64,000 nt of DNA from Saprospiraceae bacterium (GTDB lineage: Bacteria > Bacteroidota > Bacteroidia > Chitinophagales > Saprospiraceae). Positions 25,925 to 34,490 of the stretch are shown here, in pieces; position 1 is the stretch's first letter; the number at the start of each line of letters is the position of its first letter. Below the pieces are notes generated by a model that was given only the letters and a program-made list of their open reading frames with translations, did not search any database and was not told the DNA's origin. Location of the stretch: positions 51,722 through 115,721 of the forward strand of contig JABSSL010000010.1 in NCBI GenBank assembly GCA_013214355.1, in the 5' to 3' direction. The translations under genes were made by a program, and so were the position numbers.

Positions 25925-26821
25925 ATGGAACGACAAGCCTTGCTCAATCTGATGAATACATGGACCTATGTCTTCGACGAAGGCAATGACATTAACCGTA
26001 TTATCTATTCTCACGCCAAGAAGATTGAAGTTAAGTCTAAAGCACGCGGTATATCTATCAAGTACGTCTGTGAGGGGGAAGAAACCTACATTTTCGAAGG
26101 AAAGAAATTTGTGGTTCGCCCAGGACAGTTTCTAGTCATCAACCATGATCGAGATGTTCACATCAAGCTAAAGTCCAAAAAAGACGTCAAGGGTATCTGC
26201 TTATACTTAGACCCTATGCTACTCAAACAATGGGATCAATATCAGCAATTGAATGATCGACAGGCTTTAGATCAACCGTTTGATCTGCCTACCCATGAGA
26301 GCGAATGCCGGGAAAGCTTATTCCCATCTAGCATAGGGCCATTGGCCAGATACCTTCATTATATCAACCACCACAAAACTCAATTCAATACCGTGGAATC
26401 TTCGACGATGTTTTACAATTTAACAGATTTAATGTGGCAACACGACCGAGAACAGAAACAACGTGTAGCCAATATCCAAGCCAGTAAAGCCAGTACCAGA
26501 GAAGAGTTGCACCGGCGGCTCCGACTTTCGCTGGAATACATCCATAGCAACATCAATCAGAAGTTGTTGATCAGAGATATAGCGAAAGCAGCCATGCTTT
26601 CCGAATTTCACTTTCTGCGCACCTTCAAGCAATGTTATGGGCTTTCACCCAATCAATACCTAACCAAGGTACGGATGGAAAGAGCTGCTAATCTACTGAA
26701 GCACCGTCCACACTTGTCGGTAAAGGAAATTGCAGATCAGTGCGGCTATCAGGACTTACACTATTTCAGTAAGACCTTCAAAAAGACGTACGGGATTACG
26801 CCTTCTGCTTTCCGAGCGTAA
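25925..26821 (+). CDS. AraC-family transcriptional regulator
   Basis: 298 residues from the ATG at 25925. The N-terminal part is a cupin-like sensor (ISIKYVCEGEETYIFEGKKFVVRPGQFLVINH). The last 100 residues are the double helix-turn-helix AraC domain: LIRDIAKAAMLSEFHFLRTFKQCYG for the first motif and LSVKEIADQCGYQDLHYFSKTFKKTYGITPSAFR for the second. The protein probably activates genes in response to a small ligand; neither ligand nor targets can be read from the context. It converges on the AlgJ-like gene with a 16-base gap. Confidence 0.9.
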   Translation: MERQALLNLMNTWTYVFDEGNDINRIIYSHAKKIEVKSKARGISIKYVCEGEETYIFEGKKFVVRPGQFLVINHDRDVHIKLKSKKDVKGICLYLDPMLLKQWDQYQQLNDRQALDQPFDLPTHESECRESLFPSSIGPLARYLHYINHHKTQFNTVESSTMFYNLTDLMWQHDREQKQRVANIQASKASTREELHRRLRLSLEYIHSNINQKLLIRDIAKAAMLSEFHFLRTFKQCYGLSPNQYLTKVRMERAANLLKHRPHLSVKEIADQCGYQDLHYFSKTFKKTYGITPSAFRA

Positions 26822-26837
26822 CTGCCTGGCTAAAAGA

Positions 26838-27995
26838 TTACCACTTAGCATCTGCAGGAGGGTTCTCCATTAAGTTGAAAATTAAACCCTCCCATACCAT
26901 TTGTATGTAGATATCGGGCTGTTCAGCCTCGAAGATGGGCGCATTAAAGTTGTGCTTCCAATTGTCAAAGAGATAAAAACTTCGGCTGAAATGCTCAGAA
27001 AGTGGCAGAATCGTAGCACTGGCGAAGCTTTCTCGAACCATGAATAAAGCAGGTGCCGAGCTACTAGGCATACGCTTATCTACCACATAGTCAGATTTAA
27101 AGGGAAAATCATGTGGCGCGGGATAATCGCGGATACTATCTTGTGCCTGGATCAGAATCGTCGGCGTCAAGATGGGGGCTCTTTCTTTGACTTCCCGCTC
27201 AATACCCAACATTTGAGCCAGGGTCATTCCATCAAACTCAGCATAGTTAAAGGTGTAGTCTGAGTCACTAATCCTACCTAAGTTTGGAAAATCGCTTCTT
27301 AGATGGTTGAGGATAATCTTGGCCGCCAACAAAGCTGTGATATCATTCCAGTGATGATCGGTAACATGATACAAAAGGCTATCCGAGTTTTCCTTTCTTT
27401 CTCGAATCGGCTCAAAAAGATCGATATAGTCAATTTCAGTGTTCTCTGCTAGGTGATCAACCAACTGCTCCGTACAGGTCTGAGCATTGAAACGTTGCAC
27501 CGCCTTTGGGAGATACTCTGGATAAATGGAGTGTTTCTGTGGGGGAATACAGAGGTAGTATTTCGCCCCACTAGCTTCTACTAAGTCCTTTCTCCGCTTC
27601 AGTTCAGTGGCAATACCGTCTAAATCTCTCGAACTAAACTGAAACTTTCCGGTGTAAATATCTAATTGAAAACCAGCTTTGAATAACCAATCCTCTTTCC
27701 CAATCAATACTTCGCTGGGTAGACTGGATTGCTTGAAAGTGTAAAAGTTGATATAGTTCTTTAAACGAATCAATCCGTTCCGCCAATGGAAATGATCATT
27801 GTAGTAAGCCTCATAATCTTTCGGAAAAGGATCGAGAAAGCTAGGGTTGAGTTTGGGTTTCTCTGCCAACTTTCGCCTTTCTTGCAGTGCTGGCGTCGGA
27901 AATAGTTCAAAGGCCCAATCCGCCCAATACAATAGGATTAGCAAGGCGAAAAGCGTGGGTAATAAATGATGATATGTCGGCCACTTACGCATCAA
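26838..27995 (-). CDS. AlgJ/AlgX-like SGNH acetyltransferase component
   Basis: 385 residues with one N-terminal membrane anchor (LLPTLFALLILLYWADWAFELF) and a periplasmic SGNH-hydrolase-like domain. The order of motifs matches AlgJ/AlgX: DPFPKDYEAYYNDHFHWRNGLIRLKN, EVLIGKEDWLFKAG, YYLCIPPQKHSIYPEYLP, DHHWNDITALLAA (catalytic His/Asp region) and MVRESFASATILPLSEHFSRSFYLFD (Ser in FMVRESF). These proteins transfer acetyl groups from the MBOAT partner to an exported polysaccharide. Its start overlaps the stop of the MBOAT gene by four bases (ATGA), so the pair is co-translated. The polymer is unknown. Confidence 0.88.
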   Translation of the reverse strand: MMRKWPTYHHLLPTLFALLILLYWADWAFELFPTPALQERRKLAEKPKLNPSFLDPFPKDYEAYYNDHFHWRNGLIRLKNYINFYTFKQSSLPSEVLIGKEDWLFKAGFQLDIYTGKFQFSSRDLDGIATELKRRKDLVEASGAKYYLCIPPQKHSIYPEYLPKAVQRFNAQTCTEQLVDHLAENTEIDYIDLFEPIRERKENSDSLLYHVTDHHWNDITALLAAKIILNHLRSDFPNLGRISDSDYTFNYAEFDGMTLAQMLGIEREVKERAPILTPTILIQAQDSIRDYPAPHDFPFKSDYVVDKRMPSSSAPALFMVRESFASATILPLSEHFSRSFYLFDNWKHNFNAPIFEAEQPDIYIQMVWEGLIFNLMENPPADAKW

Positions 27996-29416
27996 AATCT
28001 AAAATAAATGAATGGGTTGTAAGAATCATTTGCCAATTCCATCGTACACCAGAAAAACAGCCATAAACACAAGAGCGCTCGCCCCACCTGCCCTAAACTT
28101 AAGCGGCCCACCAACTCCTCTACCCCACTACGGATTCGAAATCCAGTTACCGGAATCGAAAAAAGTATTCCGAAGAACAGAGCGATTCTGAATTCCCAAT
28201 CGAGGTAAGTTGAAATATCCAACTGAAAGTCACTATTCGCACCTAAGCCCAGTAAACGACCATAATAGTGGATAGCGTAACTCAGCGTTTCCGCCCGAAA
28301 TACGACCCACGACAGCCCAATCACCACTAACAAATAGAAGTGTTGAACAAACTTAGAAGTAGTAGGTAACCAACGACCAAATCTTCCACGCTCCACCAGC
28401 ATAAACAAGCCATGAAACGCCCCCCAGCAGATAAAGGTCCAATTGGCTCCATGCCAGAAACCCGTCAACAGAAAGACAAGGATCAAATTACGATAGGTTT
28501 GCCCTCGACTACCCCTATTCCCACCCAAGGAGATATACACGTAATCCCTAAACCACTGAGACAAGGAAATATGCCATCTTCGCCAGAACTCCCTCACGGA
28601 GCGGGCGACATATGGAAAGTTGAAGTTCTCCGGAATGACGAAACCAAACATCCGCCCCAATCCAATCGCCATATCGGAATACCCTGAAAAGTCAAAATAG
28701 ATTTGTAGCGCATAAACCAAGACACCTAAGCAGGCTACCGGCCAAGCTAAACTTTCCGGTTGAGCTGCGAATATAGCATCCGCAACCAAGGCAAAATTAT
28801 TGGCCAACAGCACCTTCTTCGCTAATCCTATCACAAAGCGTTCTAAACCCAAGCTGATATTTACCCAGCCTATTGAGCGTCTTCCTAATTGTCCCGCTAG
28901 ATCTTGGTAACGGACAATCGGCCCAGCAATCAATTGCGGAAATAGCGCAATGTATAGACCTAGGCGGCCTATATTCTTTTGCACTGCCGTCGTACCTCGG
29001 TACACATCCACCAGATAAGAAATGCCTTGAAAGGTAAAAAAGGAAATCCCCAAGGGAAGGATGATCTTAGGTAAGCCGACGGTTTCCCCACCCATCCACG
29101 CCAATCCAAAATTGATTTGCGTCAAAAAAAATAGTACGTATTTGAAAAAGAATAAGAGACCGAGGTTCAACGTCAGTCCTAGCAGCAAAACAGGTTTGGC
29201 ACGTCCTCCTTGCCGGGCAGCAATCCATCTCCCAATTCCATAGTTCAACAGAATGGAGAGTAGCAGGATAGCGGTATAGCTTACTCCTCCCCAGGCATAA
29301 AATACCAAGCTAGCCAATAACAAAATGCCATTGTGCCAGGATCTGGGCAATAGCAGTAGAGCCAGTAAAAGTAAGGGCAAAAATGAGTAAAGGAAGATCA
29401 GTGAACTAAACAGCAT
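27992..29416 (-). CDS. MBOAT-family membrane O-acyltransferase (AlgI-like)
   Basis: 474 residues from the ATG at 29416, where the family start LFSSLIFLYSFLPLLLLALLLL begins; a longer frame upstream adds atypical residues. About ten membrane helices. The MBOAT signature region includes YFDFSGYSDMAIGLGRMFGF, EFWRRWHISLSQWFRDYVYISLGG and the conserved His motif FLLTGFWHGANWTFICWGAFHG. AlgI-like proteins carry acetyl groups across the inner membrane for polysaccharide O-acetylation. It forms a two-gene unit with the AlgJ-like gene. No polysaccharide synthase lies nearby, so the acceptor is unknown. Confidence 0.92.
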   Translation of the reverse strand: MLFSSLIFLYSFLPLLLLALLLLPRSWHNGILLLASLVFYAWGGVSYTAILLLSILLNYGIGRWIAARQGGRAKPVLLLGLTLNLGLLFFFKYVLFFLTQINFGLAWMGGETVGLPKIILPLGISFFTFQGISYLVDVYRGTTAVQKNIGRLGLYIALFPQLIAGPIVRYQDLAGQLGRRSIGWVNISLGLERFVIGLAKKVLLANNFALVADAIFAAQPESLAWPVACLGVLVYALQIYFDFSGYSDMAIGLGRMFGFVIPENFNFPYVARSVREFWRRWHISLSQWFRDYVYISLGGNRGSRGQTYRNLILVFLLTGFWHGANWTFICWGAFHGLFMLVERGRFGRWLPTTSKFVQHFYLLVVIGLSWVVFRAETLSYAIHYYGRLLGLGANSDFQLDISTYLDWEFRIALFFGILFSIPVTGFRIRSGVEELVGRLSLGQVGRALLCLWLFFWCTMELANDSYNPFIYFRF

Positions 29417-29653
29417 TCCTTGTAGGATTGAAGCGCTAAGGTATAAAATTCGCTGAAGTTGGGCGCGCCATCCATGATCATACAATACATTTCATTAGCC
29501 TACCGTTACTGACTTAGATTCTGTTTCAGAAGGCATCTCCGTTCTAAATTTCCAACAATCCACACAGTAAAATCGCTTTGGCTGAGTAATAGCTTACTCC
29601 ACTTAAGCTACAAACTGTATTTGACGTTTTGATTAACCCTAAACTTCAGGCAC

Positions 29654-31258
29654 ATGAAAAAGTATTTTTTACTCCTTTTCGCACTAAGCTGCTGCTATTA
29701 TTTGCATAGCCAAGATGTTAAGAAGGATTTTAATACCAGTTCAATTTCCATCTTTAAAGATGGTACAGCATTTTTCATCAAGTCCGGACAGGTGAGTCCA
29801 ACTGGTAGTAGCTATACCATGAAGGAAAACATCCCTCCTGCCCTCTCTGGAACCTTTTGGATTACTTCCCCCAACAATCAAATCGAATCCTTAAGCGGCT
29901 ATGTCGACACCTTACAGGTTGCTCAGCGCACCGTGGCTCGGAATATGTTTGAACTGTTGAATGCTAACTTGGGGAAAAGAATTCGGATCTTCCTAGCAGA
30001 AGACAAAGTGTTGGAGGGTCTAGCTGAAGATATAGGCCAGAATGATCCTGCCAAAGGTCAGGCACAGGATCACCCATTGGTCAGTCTAAAGCTTGCCGGG
30101 AAATGGGTAGCGCTGCCCAAAAGTGATATTCGTAGAATAGAATTCTCTGAAGAGCCAGATCACCTTTTGGAGTGGAATAAAAAGGAGGTTAAGCCAGTGC
30201 TAGAAGTGCAGTTCACCACCCAAAGCCCCAAGCAACCTTTACACATGATGTACTTAGCACAAGGCTTGAATTGGACACCTACCTATCTACTAACCTTACT
30301 AGAGGATAAAAAAGCGAAGCTAAAACTCAGTGCTGAGGTAACGAATAAAACAGAAGATATTGAGCACACGGACGTTAATTTTGTAGTAGGTGTTCCCAAC
30401 TTCAAGCACGCCAAGGACTATTCCAGTTTAGTTGATTTCTTCAAAGAGCGTCTCAACTCAAGAGGTGTGGCACAACAGACTTTCTCCAATACCTTCAGAG
30501 GACAGGCCTATGCCCAATTCGATGACTTTGCCACTACGGATGTTTCCGTCGCCAACACTAGCACTGGATTAGAAGGATCTACTGCAGAAGACCTATATTT
30601 CTATACGCTAAAAGATATGAGTCTTCGGAAGGGAGGCAGTGGCCAATACCCAGTCTTCGAAGCAGCAATTGACATTGCACATATTTACGAGTGTAATCTA
30701 CCTCAGAATAATGAACGTAAGAACTATTATCAATCGGAATACCTCTTCACGCCCACTCCCAACAAGGTATTTCATTCGGTCAAGATTAATAATAGTACCT
30801 CCTATCCATTGACTACCGGCCCTATCCTCGTCGTGAAGCAGGACCAGGAGACCAAGCCTATCAGTCAAGATCAACTCAATTACACCTCCATCAACGATCA
30901 CTCCTTCGTTAAATTGACAGAAGCTCCAGATGTAAGAATCAAACAAGCAGAAAAGGCCATTAGCAGAGCCGAACGAGCCAAAAAAGTTAAACGTCAGAAC
31001 GGAGAATTCTTCTACGATTTGATCACCGTGGAGGGACAAATCGTTGCCAAGAATAACAAAGACAAGGATATCAACTTGAACATTCGGCGCCCGATCATTG
31101 GGGAGTTGAAGCAGTCAAACGTAAAATGGCTAAAGGCCGAACGGGTCAACACTTCCGGTAGCCCAAACAACACTACGGATGTTTGCTGGGAAACTCAACT
31201 CAAGGCTGGCGAGGAGTTAAAGATCAATTACACTTATCAGGTCTTTGTGGTGAATTAA
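29654..31258 (+). CDS. DUF4139-family secreted protein (mucoidy-inhibitor-like)
   Basis: 534 residues with signal peptide MKKYFLLLFALSCCYYLHSQ. The DUF4139 architecture is visible: an N-terminal beta domain with the NTSSISIFKDGTAFFIKSGQV start, GLNWTPTYLLTLLEDKKAKLKLSAEVTNKTEDIEHTDVNFVVG in the middle, and a C-terminal KINNSTSYPLTTGPILVVKQ strand region ending in KAGEELKINYTYQVFV. The usual N-terminal coiled coil of longer members is absent. These proteins are widespread and uncharacterised; some are named mucoidy-inhibitor A. Probably periplasmic or surface-located. Confidence 0.8.
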   Translation: MKKYFLLLFALSCCYYLHSQDVKKDFNTSSISIFKDGTAFFIKSGQVSPTGSSYTMKENIPPALSGTFWITSPNNQIESLSGYVDTLQVAQRTVARNMFELLNANLGKRIRIFLAEDKVLEGLAEDIGQNDPAKGQAQDHPLVSLKLAGKWVALPKSDIRRIEFSEEPDHLLEWNKKEVKPVLEVQFTTQSPKQPLHMMYLAQGLNWTPTYLLTLLEDKKAKLKLSAEVTNKTEDIEHTDVNFVVGVPNFKHAKDYSSLVDFFKERLNSRGVAQQTFSNTFRGQAYAQFDDFATTDVSVANTSTGLEGSTAEDLYFYTLKDMSLRKGGSGQYPVFEAAIDIAHIYECNLPQNNERKNYYQSEYLFTPTPNKVFHSVKINNSTSYPLTTGPILVVKQDQETKPISQDQLNYTSINDHSFVKLTEAPDVRIKQAEKAISRAERAKKVKRQNGEFFYDLITVEGQIVAKNNKDKDINLNIRRPIIGELKQSNVKWLKAERVNTSGSPNNTTDVCWETQLKAGEELKINYTYQVFVVN

Positions 31259-31335
31259 GCAAGCACAATAAGGCAGGAATGGCGCGGGTTGTGTGGGTCA
31301 AAAGACCCGACAAGGGCGGGGGAGGCGCCCAAGCC

Positions 31336-31359
31336 GATGTTGGTGTTTTCACCAACATC
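31336..31359. terminator. Perfect hairpin between convergent genes
   Basis: GATGTTGGTG (31336-31345), TTTT loop, CACCAACATC (31350-31359): a 10-bp perfect stem. It lies between the ends of the DUF4139 gene (plus) and the CBS gene (minus), next to a smaller GGGTC-AAAA-GACCC hairpin at about 31296-31309. No U-tract on either strand. It could be a bidirectional terminator or a REP-like repeat. Confidence 0.5.
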
Positions 31360-31375
31360 AAGCCCTAAGCCCCAT

Positions 31376-31795
31376 TCACACCCTACTCTTCTTTTTCTTG
31401 GAAGGAGTTGGAGGATTTTTCATTACAAAACGGTGGTCCTCAACCAGCCGTAATAAGTCATGAGCGCTGATTACACCAACAACCTTTTTTTCATCCGTGA
31501 CAATCAGGTGATTGATCTTATGGTTACGCATAATCCGAGCGGCAATATATACATCTGAGTAGGCCGGTACAGTATATACCTTTTTTGACATGATATGACT
31601 CACGGGTGTATGCTCAGAGAAATCCTTCAGTATATCAGAGGAAGTAACAATACCCTCCAATTCCATTTGACTATTTACGATGGGAATAGATTTGATCTTA
31701 TTTCTAGCCATTATCGATTGAGAATGGCCTACCGTTTTATGAGGTAAAGTTGTGATGACTGACTTCACCATTAGATCTTTTACCTTGATATTCAT
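31376..31795 (-). CDS. Tandem CBS-domain protein
   Basis: 139 residues from the ATG at 31795, which starts MNIKVKDLMVKSVIT, the usual first CBS strand; a frame extending upstream adds 13 atypical residues. Two CBS domains fill the protein: residues of about 3-60 (IKSIPIVNSQMELEGIVTSSDIL) and 63-125 (HKINHLIVTDEKKVVGVISAHDLLRLV). CBS pairs bind adenosine nucleotides and regulate other proteins. There is no attached enzyme or transporter domain, and no obvious partner gene is adjacent. The tail is rich in Lys and Pro. Confidence 0.9.
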   Translation of the reverse strand: MNIKVKDLMVKSVITTLPHKTVGHSQSIMARNKIKSIPIVNSQMELEGIVTSSDILKDFSEHTPVSHIMSKKVYTVPAYSDVYIAARIMRNHKINHLIVTDEKKVVGVISAHDLLRLVEDHRFVMKNPPTPSKKKKSRV

Positions 31796-32231
31796 AAGTA
31801 TTGAGGATTTTTTGATACCGAAAAGGTAGAACAAATGTCAGCTGAGTAGAGTGATGTAGATCAGTATGGTATATGATTCTTGTCAATAAAGCCCCCTCGG
31901 CTGCTTAAGCACCCTTTCTCTGTCTTCGTCCACATAAGCTAAGTGCCAAAACTTGGCTTAAAATGCCCATTTTATATTTCTACGCCAGCAAATCCGCTCC
32001 TCAAGTCCAATCTGCTAATAAGTTTCACGCGAAACATACAAAATTCTATAAATCAATAATTTATAATTTCAACAGAAATACAATTGGAACAAATAGACCA
32101 AAATAAGCGCTCTAAATGACCACAAATCATCCAATCTAAGGTCAAATGAGGCTAACCCCTTCCCCCAGCCTGCCCCTAGCTTTGTATCAAGCAAAAATCA
32201 TAAGCATTTCATAACATAATTACCAATCATC
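31796..32231. other. Divergent intergenic region with parS-like and AT-rich palindromes
   Basis: 436 bases between the CBS gene (minus) and a lipoprotein gene (plus). It is AT-rich and contains a parS-like 16-mer (listed separately). Just after it, TATAAAT at about 32050 is inversely repeated as ATTTATA with a five-base spacer. No gene is apparent. Confidence 0.4.
32021..32036. promoter_or_regulatory. parS-like site
   Basis: AGTTTCACGCGAAACA matches the widely conserved ParB-binding site TGTTTCACGTGAAACA at 14 of 16 positions and is palindromic at all but one of the inner 14 positions. A true parS would normally lie near the replication origin. No parA, parB or dnaA gene is in the window, so the call is tentative. 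Confidence 0.3.
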
Positions 32232-32870
32232 ATGAAAACTCTAAAACAGCTAATGGGCATAAGCTGCCTACTGCTAATCCTATGGTCTTGCGAAAAAATT
32301 GCAGTACCTTTAGAACGCGAACGGCCCGAAAATCAAGAAGTTCAATTTGATGCGGAAGTAGAGAAATCCCTAAGAAGGTGGGTGCCTGACCGATTTCTGT
32401 ACGGCAAATCCAGAAAATTCAAAGCTAGTTTCTTTACTGCTCAAGATCTCAGCGACCCTCGGCTTGGCGTAGGCAGCGGTGACTGTGAAGATCCAAGCTA
32501 TCCTTTCTTTAATGTGCAAAAAGGGGAAGGCCGTGCTAGTTTACTCGGTAACTTCACCACCGAAATTACGTTTTGCGTAAAGCCTCCTGCTCCTGGCGAA
32601 TTCCAGATAGATTATAAAGATGGTCACGGTACCTTCTATACAGAAGATGGTCATGAACTACATATAGAGATTCCAGTGGGCGTCGTTAAATTGATCCCTC
32701 CTCCCTCAGAATTTCAAGCCAAGTTCCAGGATCGATTTATCATCACCGGAGGAACTGGTCCTTACGAAAATGCCCGTGGTTTTGGAATCACCAATAGCTT
32801 CGTAAAATTCTTTCCAGAAGGTGGGGATCGAACAAAACACACTTGGTATGCTTTGCTCATTCTCGACTAA
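32232..32870 (+). CDS. Lipoprotein with a calycin-like repeat motif
   Basis: 212 residues with lipoprotein signal MKTLKQLMGISCLLLILWSC. Near the C-terminus, FIITGGTGPYENARGFG resembles the F.ITGGTG.F..A.G motif seen in small beta-barrel (allene-oxide-cyclase-like) proteins, and GEGRASLLGNFTTEITFCV resembles an earlier strand pair of that fold. The similarity is short, so I call only a possible barrel lipoprotein. It has its own long upstream region and no operon partners. Confidence 0.65.
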   Translation: MKTLKQLMGISCLLLILWSCEKIAVPLERERPENQEVQFDAEVEKSLRRWVPDRFLYGKSRKFKASFFTAQDLSDPRLGVGSGDCEDPSYPFFNVQKGEGRASLLGNFTTEITFCVKPPAPGEFQIDYKDGHGTFYTEDGHELHIEIPVGVVKLIPPPSEFQAKFQDRFIITGGTGPYENARGFGITNSFVKFFPEGGDRTKHTWYALLILD

Positions 32871-33135
32871 GCTCCAAGCCCTCGCCACTTAGCCTGCTGA
32901 ACCATTTGGATAACCTAAATGGATAGTAAGACCAAATTAAGGTATAGCCTCTTTTCTAACTCCAAAGGACCATACGGACATGAAAAGTAATCCTAGGCCA
33001 AAGCCTGAGAAAGCGGGCAATATCCGTCCGATCTGTTATTGATCCGCCCCAAAGGTAAAATCAAACCTTCAGCGGTTTAGCATAGATCACAAATCGAACC
33101 AACAAGCTGTATACTATCATTAGAATACTACAAGA

Positions 33136-33672
33136 ATGAAAACAATTCACCTCACATTAGGCATCTTGATGATATTCTTTATACTTCCTACAACAACAGA
33201 TGCCCAGGGTCGAGAAGGGGATGTCATTTATCAGGATGGTGGCTTAGCTATCACCGGATATCGCTTGGAGTTAAAGAAAGGATCCAGGTGGTACCATTCC
33301 GAAGTAATGGAGCCTGGTTATGTACACCGGATTAAGTTGCGGTTCACTAACCAATATCGATCTTCTAGCTGCGGCGGTTCCTTTCCAAGACAAGCATTTA
33401 AGATTCAGAATATAAAACTTACCGCCATCAATGGTCAGTTTAATTGGAAAGCACCTGGCAATAAATCGCAAATACAAATTACGTTGGCTGATCAAAGGCC
33501 CATCGAACCAGGGAAGTATCAATGGTATACCCTTGGGGAGTTCACTTGGGATGGAACGGGAGTACCCGCACACAAACCGGAAGCTGCCCTGCAGATCAGT
33601 ACCACTCACGAGCTGGTTGCCCGGGAAACAAGGGCTTCTGCTGACCTCATTTACCCAACCAGTAAAAGGTAA
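33136..33672 (+). CDS. Small secreted protein of unknown function
   Basis: 178 residues with signal peptide ending TTTDAQ. The mature part begins GREGDVIYQDGGLAITGYRLELKKGSRWYHSEVMEPGYVHRIKLRFTN and is beta-rich. I recognise no family. The gene is separated from its neighbours by about 200-265 bases on each side, so it is probably monocistronic. The two following features are on the opposite strand. Confidence 0.65.
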   Translation: MKTIHLTLGILMIFFILPTTTDAQGREGDVIYQDGGLAITGYRLELKKGSRWYHSEVMEPGYVHRIKLRFTNQYRSSSCGGSFPRQAFKIQNIKLTAINGQFNWKAPGNKSQIQITLADQRPIEPGKYQWYTLGEFTWDGTGVPAHKPEAALQISTTHELVARETRASADLIYPTSKR

Positions 33673-33870
33673 ATCCACAGGTAGCACTGCAATTGGAAAG
33701 GGGACCATTCTAGTAGCAGGATGGTCCTCTTGTTCTGTTGTTGGAGAATAGCGAAGTAGGGGTGAGGATGGTGAGTCACTACACCAGCAAGGCCCTAGGC
33801 CGGGGCGGCGTGGAATTGGGTGCACCTAGGTTAAACTCCTATAGCCCCTGTCTATTTTTCTACCACTAGT

Positions 33871-34329
33871 CTAAGCCCCACTAGCTTTCTTTTTCTTCAA
33901 GAAGATGCGTCCACGGCTGCGCATGGGGAAGAAGGGATCTGGGCGTTTTTCTTGCCAAAAGCCCTCTAAATTACTATCCCAAATACTCCGATTAAAAATC
34001 AATTCATATTTGCGATCGTATGGCGGTGTAGCTTCGCGCCCTTCCGAAGGAAGATACACCAAGTCCTCCAGATAAATGGATTGGTCTCCATAGAGTTTTC
34101 CGGAAATATCCATCTCTATCACCTCGCTGGGAGAGAGATGTACAAAGGATCGTCCCTTCAAGGTATTTTTCCCAGAACGGGCTAGTACCAGCTCGAACTT
34201 GTAAGTCTGTTTGGAATTGAGGCCTCCCGTGGTGATCGTCCCCACCCAGCTCCCTTCCAGGCTAACTTGAGAGAACATTGGAGCGCAAATCATTGACCAG
34301 AACAGGCAAGACAGAATTAGTTTATGCAT
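33871..34329 (-). CDS. Small secreted protein of unknown function
   Basis: 152 residues from the ATG at 34329, which opens the signal peptide MHKLILSCLFWSMICAPMFSQ. An upstream ATG adds 15 basic residues. The mature protein starts VSLEGSWVGTITTGGLNSKQTYKFELVLARSGKNTLKGRSFVHL, a lipocalin-like opening (GxW..T...) common in small Bacteroidota secreted proteins. It ends in a basic tail (GRIFLKKKKASGA). The function is unknown. Confidence 0.7.
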   Translation of the reverse strand: MHKLILSCLFWSMICAPMFSQVSLEGSWVGTITTGGLNSKQTYKFELVLARSGKNTLKGRSFVHLSPSEVIEMDISGKLYGDQSIYLEDLVYLPSEGREATPPYDRKYELIFNRSIWDSNLEGFWQEKRPDPFFPMRSRGRIFLKKKKASGA

Positions 34330-34490
34330 GCGTAGCTCGCGTTTTGATAGCTTCAGACAATAGGAAATACTCACTCATGGTGAGGTATTTTTCTGGTATA
34401 ATTTTTCGACGGTGGATGAAGATAGGATTTCTGGTGCGAAATGCCGGAGGATTTTAACAGAAATATTGCCTAAGCTCTAATCCTAGGAGG

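Noticed and set aside
33271..33825. A 184-codon minus-strand frame opposite the small secreted protein gene.
   Set aside because: It is rich in Pro and Ser without domain features, has no signal sequence, and lies opposite a frame with a good signal peptide.
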